A stretch of DNA of 64,000 nucleotides from an uncultured Sulfitobacter sp. Lineage in GTDB: Bacteria; Pseudomonadota; Alphaproteobacteria; Rhodobacterales; Rhodobacteraceae. The DNA lies in assembly GCF_947499945.1 (NCBI RefSeq), contig NZ_CANMQD010000001.1:1798001-1862000 (forward strand), given 5' to 3'. The notes under the pieces are model-generated. The model was given only the letters and a program-made list of their open reading frames with translations. It was not told the origin of the DNA and ran no database searches. Of the stretch, positions 34,915 through 44,096 are shown piece by piece. Positions within the stretch are counted from its first letter, which is position 1. Each line of letters starts with the position of its first letter. Made by a program: the position numbers and the translations under genes.

Positions 34915-36912
34915 CTATAGATGGTCGCGCGGGATCGCGTCGGATTGTTCGCGGGTGTAGATCAGTTTGTCGTTCTCCCACGCTTCGATTTTCGCGGTCA
35001 GGTAGAAGGTTGTGACATCTGAGTGCATGGTGCATTGGGCGCGGGTCCGCAAACGGATATCATCACGCTCGATCTCATCCTCCCAATCGCAAAACCCACG
35101 CGCGGACAGCGGATCATCGGGATGGATGTCCCACCGCTCCCGCGCAATGGACCCCGATATAAGGCCGTGTTCCGCATCGCGCAGCTTGCCAAAGTCATCT
35201 TCGATGACAAGGCTGTGGATGCCTGTCGTCATGTCGACTTCCTGACGGCGGATATGGTTTTCGGGTCGTATCTCAATCGTTTGCCAAGGTGCCGCAGCTT
35301 CGGGCGGTAAGAAGGAGACTTCGTCACCTCCGGCAGTTGGGCGCTGCGGCAGGGTCAGGCTGCCTTGGGTCAATGTGATCTGCGTGGCCTCGGGGGAGGG
35401 CCAGATAAGTGGCCAATAGGCAGTGGAGATTGAAACTCTGATCCGGTGCCCTTTTGGCACGCGGTAGGCGATATGATCGAGGTCGAGGGTGATTTCCTCG
35501 GCCTTGTTCGGGGGCATCGGTTGGGGATCCGCGGCGCTGTTGCGGTGCGACAGGTTCAAGACGCCATAAGTGATGCGTGTCGCCGCCCCGTCTGGATGGA
35601 TGTGGTTGAGGCGCACGGCGATCTGGCCTTGGGGTTTGTTACATTTCAGGGTGAGGGTCAGACGAGGTGCGCCGACCAAATCCATATCAGCGTCGAGGGA
35701 CGCCGAGGTGAAGACGGTCGAGAGCGCATCATCGCCGCGCTGGTCGCCTGCCATTTCAGGACCAAGCCAGATTGCGCAGTATTCGCCCGCCGCCGCACCG
35801 CAATGGGCGGGGGAGGCGATCTTTGCCTCCAGCATCTGCGGCGCCTCATCAAGGCCGCCCGTTTCGGTGAGGTGAAATGTCTGGACAGGCAGGTGTTGAG
35901 TGGCGCCGTGATTTTCCGCGATCCAGCGACCCGGCCTTTCTGTGAACCATGTCGCGGGGCGCAAACCGTCCATCAAATAGGCGCGATAGTCGGGGTCTGC
36001 CTCTACGCCCGTATCGATCCCTTTAAGCCAGCGATCCCACCAGCGCAGGGCTTCTTGCAGAAATCCTATGCGTGGCTCTGGCGCAGCGAAGTGGGGGTAT
36101 TTGTGCACCCACGGACCCACAATACCTTTTGCGCCATCCAGTGCCTCGACCAGTTTTGGCACGGCATTTTTATAGGCGTCGCCCCAGCCACCGATGGCCA
36201 GCACTTTTGCTTTGATCTTTGAATAATCCTCACAGACGGAGCCATGTTGCCAATAGGCATCGCGGCGTTGGTGCTGCAGCCATACGGCGGGGAGGAACGG
36301 CTCGTTCTCCAACCGCTCCAGCCACATCTCGCGCCAGTTCTCGCGCAGGGCGGGATCGGGCGCGCGGGAGGAATAGCTCCACATGGTGGCACCCCAGCCA
36401 AGATTTTCGTTGAGCAAACAGCCGCCTTTGTAATGTATGTCGTCCGCAAAGCGGTCGACGGTGGAACAAAGTGTAATGATCGCCTTGAGCGCGTCAGGGG
36501 CGAGCGCGGCGACCTGTAGGGAGTTGAAGCCACCCCAGCTGATCCCCATCATGCCGACATGCCCGTTACACCATGGCTGCGCAGCGGCCCATTGGATCAC
36601 TTCGACGGCATCGGCAAGCTCTTGGGCGGTGTATTCGTCCTCCATCAGACCTTCGCTGTCGCCATTGCCGCGCATGTCCACCCGTGCACAGGCGTATCCG
36701 CGTGCGGCGAAATAAGGATGGGTAAGCGCGTCACGTGCGCAGGTTCCATCTCGTTTGCGGTAAGGGAGGAATTCGAGGATCAGCGGTACAGGATCGTCCA
36801 CCGCATCCTCGGGTTGCCAAATTCGCGCCGAAAGGCGGGTGCCGTCTGCCAGGATGATTGCGTGATCGGGGTCTTCTGCGACAGTGCGCAGGTCATTGTC
36901 ATTTTTTACCAT
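34915..36912 (-). CDS. CocE/NonD-family hydrolase (X-Pro dipeptidyl-peptidase-like)
   Basis: A 665-residue serine hydrolase of the CocE/NonD family. The alpha/beta-hydrolase nucleophile elbow is MGISWGGFNS (Ser125), the expected Asp lies in LAIGGWGDAYKNA and the His in GPWVHKYPH; the C-terminal jelly-roll domain (residues ~400-560) is also typical. Family members cleave acyl-amide or ester bonds such as cocaine or beta-lactam side chains, or have X-Pro dipeptidyl-peptidase activity. There is no signal peptide, so it acts in the cytoplasm. It is the first gene of a unit with a peptide-type ABC importer, about 120 bases upstream, suggesting hydrolysis of the imported compound. Confidence 0.88.
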   Translation of the reverse strand: MVKNDNDLRTVAEDPDHAIILADGTRLSARIWQPEDAVDDPVPLILEFLPYRKRDGTCARDALTHPYFAARGYACARVDMRGNGDSEGLMEDEYTAQELADAVEVIQWAAAQPWCNGHVGMMGISWGGFNSLQVAALAPDALKAIITLCSTVDRFADDIHYKGGCLLNENLGWGATMWSYSSRAPDPALRENWREMWLERLENEPFLPAVWLQHQRRDAYWQHGSVCEDYSKIKAKVLAIGGWGDAYKNAVPKLVEALDGAKGIVGPWVHKYPHFAAPEPRIGFLQEALRWWDRWLKGIDTGVEADPDYRAYLMDGLRPATWFTERPGRWIAENHGATQHLPVQTFHLTETGGLDEAPQMLEAKIASPAHCGAAAGEYCAIWLGPEMAGDQRGDDALSTVFTSASLDADMDLVGAPRLTLTLKCNKPQGQIAVRLNHIHPDGAATRITYGVLNLSHRNSAADPQPMPPNKAEEITLDLDHIAYRVPKGHRIRVSISTAYWPLIWPSPEATQITLTQGSLTLPQRPTAGGDEVSFLPPEAAAPWQTIEIRPENHIRRQEVDMTTGIHSLVIEDDFGKLRDAEHGLISGSIARERWDIHPDDPLSARGFCDWEDEIERDDIRLRTRAQCTMHSDVTTFYLTAKIEAWENDKLIYTREQSDAIPRDHL

Positions 36913-37233
36913 ACTCCGAACGTCTGTTTCAGCACAACAGATGTCAACGACAGAGTGTTTGTGGCGAAACTAAGGCACTCAATTGAAATGTGACCTTACG
37001 TGACTGAGAAGGAGGTCAATCGATGTCCATATGTCGGGCATTTGTGGCTCCAGACCCACACATATGGCGTAAGGGGGGAAATATAGGTGATAAAGTTCTG
37101 GATTTCCCCGCGAACTTCTGTGTAATGTGACGTAATAAAGGTGAAATCACGGCGCGCACGAACGGGCTGGGTAGCAGCAATATAAAAATCATAATCAAGT
37201 GACCTGCAACAAAGTGGGCGCTTTCGAGGTAGA
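36913..37233. other. Leader region of the adhesin locus
   Basis: This 321-base region separates the CocE gene from the adhesin gene and must hold the promoters of both directions. CCATATGT (37027-37034) and ACATATGG (37060-37067) form an 8-bp inverted repeat inside the 5' half. A 35-codon frame with a strong ribosome site (37023-37130, listed separately) lies here. No other gene is supported. Confidence 0.6.
37023..37130 (+). CDS. Possible 35-residue leader peptide upstream of the adhesin
   Basis: An ATG at 37023 is preceded by AAGGAGGTCAATCG, one of the best ribosome-binding sites in the window. The frame encodes 35 residues (MSICRAFVAPDPHIWRK..., then GGNIGDKVLDFPANF, ending CVM) and stops at TGA. 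It ends about 100 bases before the adhesin start and overlaps the 8-bp inverted repeat. It has no recognised homologue or membrane segment. It may be a regulatory leader frame or chance; the ribosome site is the main support. Confidence 0.4.
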   Translation: MSICRAFVAPDPHIWRKGGNIGDKVLDFPANFCVM

Positions 37234-40200
37234 GTGAGTAATACAATGAAGACGATTGATTTCGTCGTCCGTGGAAGTGCGGGCGGTTTGCAGCGTGGCA
37301 CAGTGTCAGCGGATGCATCTAACCAAACTATCGTGGCCGGAGCAGGCCAAGAGATTTCCATTAACGCGCGGCAGTCCGACTTTGCCAGCCAAGTACGCAC
37401 AGGTGACCAGTTGGTCATCACGTTGAGCGACGGGCGCGTTATCACAATCGATAACTTCTTTAATGACAGCGGCGCAGCAAACCGCCTGTTCGTGTCATCC
37501 GACGGTTACCTTAACGAGGTAAGCTTTGTAGATGCGGGGCAGGGTAACTTGTATGCGCAATACGGTCCAACCGCAGAATGGGGCAAGTGGAGCCCGTCTG
37601 ACGAGTTGATCTTCCTTGGCAACTCCGAAGTTGCTGGTGTGCCGCTCGCAGATGGCGACGGCGATGTATCTATGCTTGGCGCGGCCCTTCTGGGTGGTAG
37701 CGGCCTTTTAGGTACTGCCGGTATTGCTGCCGCGGGCGTTGGTGGTGCGGCGATCCTTGGTGGTCTTGCAGGTGGCGGAAGTGATGAACCAGCTGGTCCC
37801 GCTGCTCCTTTTGTAGACGATGGCGATGCGAATGTGGTCATCGGTGGCGATGGTGACGATAAGACAATTACGATCACAGGCGGCGGTGAGCCGGGTGACA
37901 CCGTCGTTGTTCATGTGGGTGAAGAGTACGTTGAGACGGTCATTGACGAAGATGGCAAGTTCGAAGCTGTTTTTGAGGGTGATAACTTCCCCGAAGATGG
38001 CGTGTACGATTCAGAAGTCGTTGTGACAAACCCTGACGGTGTTGAAACGCCACTTGATGGTCCTTCTTTCGAAATTGATACGATTGCACCTGAAATCACA
38101 TTCACCTCCGGCACCGAAGGTACTGGCGACTTCTTTAACGAAGCTGACTTTGCCGATGGCGTAACGCTGAATGGTACAGGCGAGGCGGGTGCTACACTTG
38201 AAGTCACCATCGCAGGTGTGACGCAGACAACTGTTGTATCCGAAGCAGGAACATGGACTGTTTCATGGGCCGCAGGGTCGCTTGAAGCTGGTGAATACAC
38301 AGCAGAAATCACCGCGGTCACGACCGACAGCTTTGGCAACTCACGCAGCTATAGCGAGAACCTGATTGTGGATACCGTCACATCCGTGACTGTCGATACA
38401 GCGACTGTCGGTGGCGACGGTACAATCAACGGCGCGGAATATGACGGTGGCGTAAGCTTTACCGGTACAGCGCAGGCTGGTTCGTCTGTTGAAGTGACAA
38501 TCGGCAGCGTCACCCAGACCGTGACAGCAACATCCGCTGGTACATGGAGCGCGGTATTCACTTCTGCACAGATGGCAGACGGCGAATACACTGGCACCGT
38601 GAGCGTTGTAGCGACTGACCCCTACGGCAATACAGCCAGCACATCGGGTACATTCGAAGTTGATACCTATGTGCGCGACTTCTCGATCACATCCACCACT
38701 GGCGGCGCCGATGGTGTAATCAACGCAGAAGAAGCAGGCCAGCCCCTCACAGTGACAGGCATGACCGAGGCAGGCTCGAGCGTGACTGTTGAACTGGGTG
38801 GCGCAACCACCACTGCGGTTGTCTCTTCCGATGGCAGTTGGACAGCAACATTTGCTGCCGGCAGCGTTGCAGCAGGCACATATACTGCAACAATGACAGC
38901 CACCGCCACTGATGCGGCAGGTAACGTAGATACAGCATCCACATCGGTTGTTGTTGATACAGATGCAGGCGTTCTGACCATCGACAGCACACCGGTTGAA
39001 GGTGATGATGTTGTGAACGAAGCCGAAGCCAGCGATGGCGTTATTCTCACAGGGACCGCCGATCCGGGCGCTGTGGTTACAGTCACCATGGAGGGTGTCA
39101 GCCACAACGTCGTTGCAAACGCCAGCGGCAACTGGGAAGCACTTTTCTCTGCCAATGATGTAGCAGCAGGCGTCTACACAGCTGAAATCACAGCAACAAC
39201 AACCGATGCCGCAGGCAACAGCCGCTCTGCCACAGACAGTGTCGAAGTAGACACCCGTGTGGACAATTTGAGCGTAAATGCAAACGACATCGCGGTGGAC
39301 AACATCATCAGCGCCGCCGAAGCAAACGGCAACGTCACCGTAACCGGGACCACCGAAGTCGGTTCCACCTCTGTTGTGGTCACGCTGGGCGGTCAAACAG
39401 CCTCCGCAGTGGTTGATGCAGCTGGAAACTGGTCTGCTGTCTTTAACGGCAGCGCATTGGCGACAGGTACGTACACTGCCGATGTAGACGTCACAGCGAC
39501 AGACGCGGCAGGCAACTCACGCGCCATCGCTGCAACCGTTGATGTAGATACCGAAGTTGTTCCATTGGACATGACCAGCAACTCTGCTGGCTCCGATCAG
39601 GTTGTGAATGCTGCCGAAGCGGCTGCTGGCATCGATCTCGGTGGCACAGTCGAAGCAGGCTCCACCGTTCGTGTCACATTTGATGGCACAACCTATGACG
39701 CAAGCGTTGACGCAGCGGGTAACTGGTCTTTGACCGTACCAGCGGCTGACGTACGCGGCGGTGCTTATGCGGCCAACATCTCGGTCGAAGCGACAGACCA
39801 TGTCGGCAATGTTGCCACTATCGAGGACACACTGTCCATCGACACAGATGCACCTGACGGTCCTGTTATTGCATCTTTCACCCGCGACGGTGACGGCATC
39901 CGGGGCATCTCCATCGAGACCGAGATGGTCGACGGCGCACCTACCACAGATGCTCAGACCCTTGTCCAAGTCCAATCAGACGGTACGATTGTGGACGTTG
40001 CAGGCCAGCAGGGCTTCAACTCTTTGCGCGTTGAAACAGACTTTGTTTTTGATAACGATGTGCCGAACGGTTCTCAGTTGATCGTGAATTCGACAGACGC
40101 GGCAGGCAACACGTCGGGTACCTTTCTGGTTCTTGATGATGAAGCAGCGACCAACTCTGTTGATCTTACAAACATGGCGCTGGGTGATTACCAGATCGAA

Positions 40201-40440
40201 AACCTCGATCTCGATTTTGCCGAAGCGGCCAGTGTTGTGATCGACGAAGCAAGCCTGCTTGCATTGTCCACCAATTCCAACACTCTGACGATCCACGGTT
40301 CGGGCGAGGACGAAGTGATCATTCAGGGCGGTGTTGCGCAGGGTACAACGGTTGGCGACGACGGTCAGACATACAATGTCTACTCGGTCGGTGCCGAGGG
40401 TACGCTGCTGGTTGATCAGGATATTCCTGTCACCATCTAA
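37234..40440 (+). CDS. BapA-like repeat adhesin, type I secretion substrate
   Basis: A 1068-residue protein with no classical signal peptide. The N-terminal domain (residues 6-140, IDFVVRGSAGGLQRG, GDQLVITLSDGRVITIDNFF) matches the BapA prefix-like domain, followed by an Ala/Gly-rich hydrophobic linker (148-182). Residues 284-871 hold six Ig-like repeats of 97-99 residues, each ending in VDT or IDT and carrying a GNW/GTW motif and TDAAGN loop; a less regular repeat occupies 872-970. The C-terminus (NTLTIHGSGEDEVII, LLVDQDIPVTI) is that of type I-secreted adhesins. It is followed by its own outer-membrane, ABC and HlyD-type genes. Predicted role: surface attachment or biofilm. The GTG at 37234 is chosen for its GAGGT site; ATG at 37246 is possible. 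Confidence 0.9.
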   Translation: MSNTMKTIDFVVRGSAGGLQRGTVSADASNQTIVAGAGQEISINARQSDFASQVRTGDQLVITLSDGRVITIDNFFNDSGAANRLFVSSDGYLNEVSFVDAGQGNLYAQYGPTAEWGKWSPSDELIFLGNSEVAGVPLADGDGDVSMLGAALLGGSGLLGTAGIAAAGVGGAAILGGLAGGGSDEPAGPAAPFVDDGDANVVIGGDGDDKTITITGGGEPGDTVVVHVGEEYVETVIDEDGKFEAVFEGDNFPEDGVYDSEVVVTNPDGVETPLDGPSFEIDTIAPEITFTSGTEGTGDFFNEADFADGVTLNGTGEAGATLEVTIAGVTQTTVVSEAGTWTVSWAAGSLEAGEYTAEITAVTTDSFGNSRSYSENLIVDTVTSVTVDTATVGGDGTINGAEYDGGVSFTGTAQAGSSVEVTIGSVTQTVTATSAGTWSAVFTSAQMADGEYTGTVSVVATDPYGNTASTSGTFEVDTYVRDFSITSTTGGADGVINAEEAGQPLTVTGMTEAGSSVTVELGGATTTAVVSSDGSWTATFAAGSVAAGTYTATMTATATDAAGNVDTASTSVVVDTDAGVLTIDSTPVEGDDVVNEAEASDGVILTGTADPGAVVTVTMEGVSHNVVANASGNWEALFSANDVAAGVYTAEITATTTDAAGNSRSATDSVEVDTRVDNLSVNANDIAVDNIISAAEANGNVTVTGTTEVGSTSVVVTLGGQTASAVVDAAGNWSAVFNGSALATGTYTADVDVTATDAAGNSRAIAATVDVDTEVVPLDMTSNSAGSDQVVNAAEAAAGIDLGGTVEAGSTVRVTFDGTTYDASVDAAGNWSLTVPAADVRGGAYAANISVEATDHVGNVATIEDTLSIDTDAPDGPVIASFTRDGDGIRGISIETEMVDGAPTTDAQTLVQVQSDGTIVDVAGQQGFNSLRVETDFVFDNDVPNGSQLIVNSTDAAGNTSGTFLVLDDEAATNSVDLTNMALGDYQIENLDLDFAEAASVVIDEASLLALSTNSNTLTIHGSGEDEVIIQGGVAQGTTVGDDGQTYNVYSVGAEGTLLVDQDIPVTI
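38083..39846 (+). repeat. Six tandem Ig-like repeats in the adhesin gene
   Basis: Six consecutive units of about 290-297 bases encode 97-99 residue Ig-like domains (adhesin residues 284-381, 382-478, 479-576, 577-674, 675-773, 774-871). Each carries A-G-S/T-W or A-G-N-W, a late Y-T-A motif, TDAAGN or a variant, and a terminal Val/Ile-Asp-Thr. The units have diverged at sequence level, so recent expansion is unlikely. Confidence 0.85.
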
Positions 40441-40468
40441 GCGGCTTACTACGATACAGAAAACGGGA

Positions 40469-40494
40469 TGCGGCGGGGCCAAACCACCGCCGCA
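40469..40494 (+). promoter_or_regulatory. Hairpin between the adhesin and its secretion genes
   Basis: TGCGGCGG (40469-40476) and CCGCCGCA (40487-40494) are a perfect 8-bp stem with a ten-base loop, 29 bases after the adhesin stop. It is followed by an A/T-rich stretch (40503-40538) rather than a T-run, so it may be a partial terminator or an mRNA-processing or stability element that lowers expression of the secretion genes relative to the adhesin. Confidence 0.55.
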
Positions 40495-40557
40495 CCCGAC
40501 ACCAAATAAAAATAAAAATAATAATATATATAAATATCGGCACGTTAAGGGCAGGAT

Positions 40558-41880
40558 ATGGGGCAGTGTAGGCTAAAGACAGCAGCGGTGTGCGTGAGTG
40601 CATTGTTGGTGACAGGATGTTTGTCGGATGTAGGTGGCAACGCGGGCGCAACAGATGTTGTCGCGATGCAAAGTACGGCGGGCAACACAGCCACGTCCAA
40701 ACCCACACATTCCGAGAAAATCAATGCGCAAAGCGAGATTATTCAGGGTCTGATCGCCCGTCGTTCGGTGCTTCCATCGGGCAGTGCTTATGACCGCGTG
40801 GCCTCTGCCGTGTTGGCGGCGAACGCGCGCAGTGCCGAAAGCGAATTGCGCGCGGCACAGATGCGCTCGCGTGCTGCTTCCAAGAATTGGCTCCCACAGA
40901 TTGGTCCGAACATCAGCTTGTCCTCGCTTGGCTCGCTTGTTGCGACTTTGGTGGTTGAGCAGGTGATCTATGACAATGGCCGCAAGAAGGGCGAGCGCGA
41001 ATTTGCTGTGGCAGATGTCGAAGTTGCCGCTGTTGCATTGGCCACCGACACAAATAATCGCGTCCGCACTGGCCTTGATCTCTATATCAATGCTGTTGAA
41101 GCGCGTGAGAAACTTGAGCTTTCCAGCAAGAGCGCAAAAGACATCGGTCACTTTGAATGGGTGATGCAGCAGCGCGTTCAGGGCGGTGTCTCTGACAGCT
41201 CCGATCTGCACATTCTGCGCCAGAAGCTTCTCGAAATTCGTGCCAGCCAATCAGCCGCCGCCGAGACAGCCAGCACTGCGATTGCAGAACTGAACGCGAT
41301 GTCCGTTGGTGATTTGGGATCGGTGCGGGGTACGTCGTCCATTCCAGTTCGCGCAGGGCTGGCCCAGCCGCTCAGCGTCACGCAATCCGAAGCCGAAAAA
41401 ATCCGCGCCGTTGCCGCGGCAAAAGTGAACCGCGCCAACCAGCTTCCGGGCCTTAGTGCTGCGGGAACTGTGGGGCAGGGTGGCTCTGGTGGGCTGGTCA
41501 TTAAGTCCGACGGCCTCTTGGGGTTGGGTACAGGCGATCGCCTGCGTGCCATTGAAGCGACCAAAGAGGCAGCAAGCCGCCGTGTGGCACAAGCTACCGA
41601 GGATGCAAACCGCCAGCTGCGCAAATTTGAAGGCCAGATTGCTTCCAAAGAACGTCAAGCGGCGGAAGCCGCAGCCCTTACCACACAGGCCAAGAAGAAC
41701 CTCGATCTGTTTCAGGCCCAGTATGACGCAGGGCAGCGTCAGGTCATGGATGTGGTCGGCGTCTACGAGACATTCGCACGGCAGCAAGAAGCCGAAGTTA
41801 CGTTGAAATATGAGGCGATCCGCTTGCGGGTGGCCATGGCCGAGCTTTTGGGCGTGTTGGCTGATGGATCTGAAATATGA
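40558..41880 (+). CDS. TolC-family outer-membrane channel of the type I system
   Basis: A 440-residue TolC-type outer-membrane factor. The signal peptide ends in a lipobox (LLVTGC, Cys20), so it is a predicted lipoprotein, as in the CusC/OprM branch rather than E. coli TolC itself. Two repeats of the outer-membrane efflux domain are visible, with long coiled-coil helices (residues ~85-210 and ~280-420) and conserved QVIYDNGRKKGE-like hairpin tips. It is immediately upstream of the ABC exporter (4-base overlap) and HlyD adaptor, completing a tripartite exporter for the preceding adhesin. Confidence 0.87.
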   Translation: MGQCRLKTAAVCVSALLVTGCLSDVGGNAGATDVVAMQSTAGNTATSKPTHSEKINAQSEIIQGLIARRSVLPSGSAYDRVASAVLAANARSAESELRAAQMRSRAASKNWLPQIGPNISLSSLGSLVATLVVEQVIYDNGRKKGEREFAVADVEVAAVALATDTNNRVRTGLDLYINAVEAREKLELSSKSAKDIGHFEWVMQQRVQGGVSDSSDLHILRQKLLEIRASQSAAAETASTAIAELNAMSVGDLGSVRGTSSIPVRAGLAQPLSVTQSEAEKIRAVAAAKVNRANQLPGLSAAGTVGQGGSGGLVIKSDGLLGLGTGDRLRAIEATKEAASRRVAQATEDANRQLRKFEGQIASKERQAAEAAALTTQAKKNLDLFQAQYDAGQRQVMDVVGVYETFARQQEAEVTLKYEAIRLRVAMAELLGVLADGSEI

Positions 41881-44096
41881 GTAAACCCTTTACCCTTACA
41901 ATCGTTAATGGCAATTCGGGCCGTCTGAAGCCTGCCGAAGTTGTCGAGATCCCGAAGGCAGACAACACCTCCACCTTTGAAGATCGCTTACGTGCGCGCG
42001 GTGCGTTGATCTCGACATACGCTAGCGTACTGGGCAGTGAGATTTCCCAAGGCGATCTGGCCGATGCTCTTGCCCGACGGCTCACCCCTGATGCGTCCGA
42101 GCAAGATGAGGCGCAGGTCATTACAACGCTGTTGCGCCGCAATGGCCTCACTGCCGAGATGGTGCGCAGCAAAAGCCTTGATGACCAGAAATTCCCCGCG
42201 CTCGTCTATATGACCTCAGGCCAGTTGTTGTTGGTGATGGGGCGTGAGCGCGAAGATTTGGTGGTCTATGACAAAACCTGCCCTGACAATCGTGCACAGG
42301 TGCCTGCCGCTGACTTTGTACCTTTCTTCTCTGGCCTTACGCTGCGTGCGACAATGCCGATTGAGAAGGTGGAGGAAGTTCATAAAACTGCCGAGAAACC
42401 AAAGCATTGGTTTTGGGGGCAGTTTTCTAAGTTCAAACGCCAGCTCGGCGAAGTGGCCCTCGGCTCTTTCGTGGCGAACCTTCTGGCTGTTGCTGTCGCG
42501 CTCTTCTCCTTGCAGGTCTACGACCGGGTGATCCCGCACCAATCGGAGGCGACCCTTTGGGTGCTGGCGGCGGGGGCTGTGTTGGCGCTCTTGATGGAAG
42601 CCTTCATCAAAATTGCCCGCGCACAGCTGATGGATGGCGCTGGTCGCCAGATTGAACTATCGGTTCAGGCCACTTTGATGCAGCGCATCCTTGGCATGCG
42701 CAGCGACAAGCGCCCACAAGCGCCGTCCGATCTGTTTTCCTCCATGCGCGAGTTCGGCTCTGTGCGGGAGTTCTTTACCGCCTCTACCATTGGTACGATT
42801 GCGGATATTCCGTTTATCTTCGTCTTCCTGTTCCTCGTCGCCTCGATTGCGGGCAATGTGGTTTGGGTGCTGGTGATTGGTGGCATCCTTATGGTTGTGC
42901 CGGGCTTCTTTATGCAAAAACGGATGATCCGCCTGACGCAAGAGACCCAAGGGGCCACGGCAAAATCATCGCGTCTGTTGCACGAGGCTATTTTTGAACT
43001 CGACACTGTGAAAACTCAGCGCGGCGAAGACCGTGTGCAGCGGTTGTGGTCCGAGTTGACCACGCTCTCTGCGGTGAAATCGAGCGAGCAGCGCAAGCTG
43101 GCCTCCGTTCTGACATTCTGGAGCCAAGGGGTTCAGCAGGGTACTTATGTGGCGGCTGTTATCATGGGCACCTATCTGGTGTTCGCGGGTCAGTTTACTG
43201 TCGGCTCCATCATTGCGGTCGGTATTCTGACCTCGCGCACGTTGGCACCGCTGACACAGCTTGCCGGTACCATGGCGCGTTGGGGCAATGTGAAATCTGC
43301 GCTGGATGGGTTGGAGTTGATTGCAGGGTCCGATCAGGACGCCGCAGAGGGCCGCACCTATATGCGCCGCGACCATCTTGCGGGGAACTTCGAGCTGCGC
43401 GATGTGACCTTCCGTTATATGGAAGAGGGCGCACCGACGCTTGATTTGCCGGGCATTAACATTCTGCCGGGTCAGCGCGTTGCGATCCTTGGGGCTAATG
43501 GCTCCGGCAAGTCGTCATTGCTGAAAGTGCTCAGCGGACTCTACGCGCCGACAACGGGGCGTGTGTTGATTGACGGGACGGAGATGACCCAGATCGAGCC
43601 GCGCGACCTGCGCCGCCTGATTGGATACCTTGGCCAAGACGTGCGCCTGTTTTCTGGCACCCTGCGCGATAACCTGAACCTGACGATGCTGGAGCGGGAT
43701 GATGCGCGGCTGATGGCTTCTCTTGATTTTGCGGGCTTGGGCGAATTTGTGCGCAACCACCCCAAGGGGCTGGATTTGGAGATTATGGATGCAGGCGCGG
43801 GCCTGTCGATTGGTCAGCGCCAGTCCATCGGTTGGGCGCGGCTGTGGCTGCAAGACCCAAAAATTTGTTTGCTGGACGAGCCTACGGCGGCGCTGGATCA
43901 AAAGCTGGAGAGTGCGTTGGTTGCACGGTTGCAGACATGGATGGCCGGACGCACTGCGATCATCGCCACGCACCGTGCACCGATCCTCGCGCTGACCGGC
44001 CGAACGATCATTTTGCACAATGGTCGGATGAGCATTGATGGACCCAAGGACGAAGTCATGGCGCATCTCACCGCCATCAAAGGAGGCGCCGCATGA
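41877..44096 (+). CDS. Type I secretion ABC exporter (permease-ATPase)
   Basis: A 739-residue inner-membrane exporter. The N-terminal ~150 residues form a peptidase-C39-like domain without the catalytic Cys, as in exporters of RTX and Bap-type substrates, where it binds the substrate rather than cleaving it. A six-helix permease block follows (VANLLAVAVALFSLQVYDRV, ADIPFIFVFLFLVASI), then the ATPase: Walker A GANGSGKSS, signature LSIGQRQ, Walker B CLLDEPTAALD. It overlaps the TolC and HlyD genes by four bases at each end. Predicted cargo is the Bap-like adhesin upstream. Confidence 0.92.
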   Translation: MSKPFTLTIVNGNSGRLKPAEVVEIPKADNTSTFEDRLRARGALISTYASVLGSEISQGDLADALARRLTPDASEQDEAQVITTLLRRNGLTAEMVRSKSLDDQKFPALVYMTSGQLLLVMGREREDLVVYDKTCPDNRAQVPAADFVPFFSGLTLRATMPIEKVEEVHKTAEKPKHWFWGQFSKFKRQLGEVALGSFVANLLAVAVALFSLQVYDRVIPHQSEATLWVLAAGAVLALLMEAFIKIARAQLMDGAGRQIELSVQATLMQRILGMRSDKRPQAPSDLFSSMREFGSVREFFTASTIGTIADIPFIFVFLFLVASIAGNVVWVLVIGGILMVVPGFFMQKRMIRLTQETQGATAKSSRLLHEAIFELDTVKTQRGEDRVQRLWSELTTLSAVKSSEQRKLASVLTFWSQGVQQGTYVAAVIMGTYLVFAGQFTVGSIIAVGILTSRTLAPLTQLAGTMARWGNVKSALDGLELIAGSDQDAAEGRTYMRRDHLAGNFELRDVTFRYMEEGAPTLDLPGINILPGQRVAILGANGSGKSSLLKVLSGLYAPTTGRVLIDGTEMTQIEPRDLRRLIGYLGQDVRLFSGTLRDNLNLTMLERDDARLMASLDFAGLGEFVRNHPKGLDLEIMDAGAGLSIGQRQSIGWARLWLQDPKICLLDEPTAALDQKLESALVARLQTWMAGRTAIIATHRAPILALTGRTIILHNGRMSIDGPKDEVMAHLTAIKGGAA

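Noticed and set aside
38341..39396. A 351-codon Cys-rich minus-strand frame within the adhesin repeats
   Set aside because: It results from the repeated codon pattern of the sense frame and repeats with it; no real gene.
38083..39846. Repeat array considered as CRISPR
   Set aside because: Units are about 295 bp, coding, and diverged; no short direct repeats with unique spacers.
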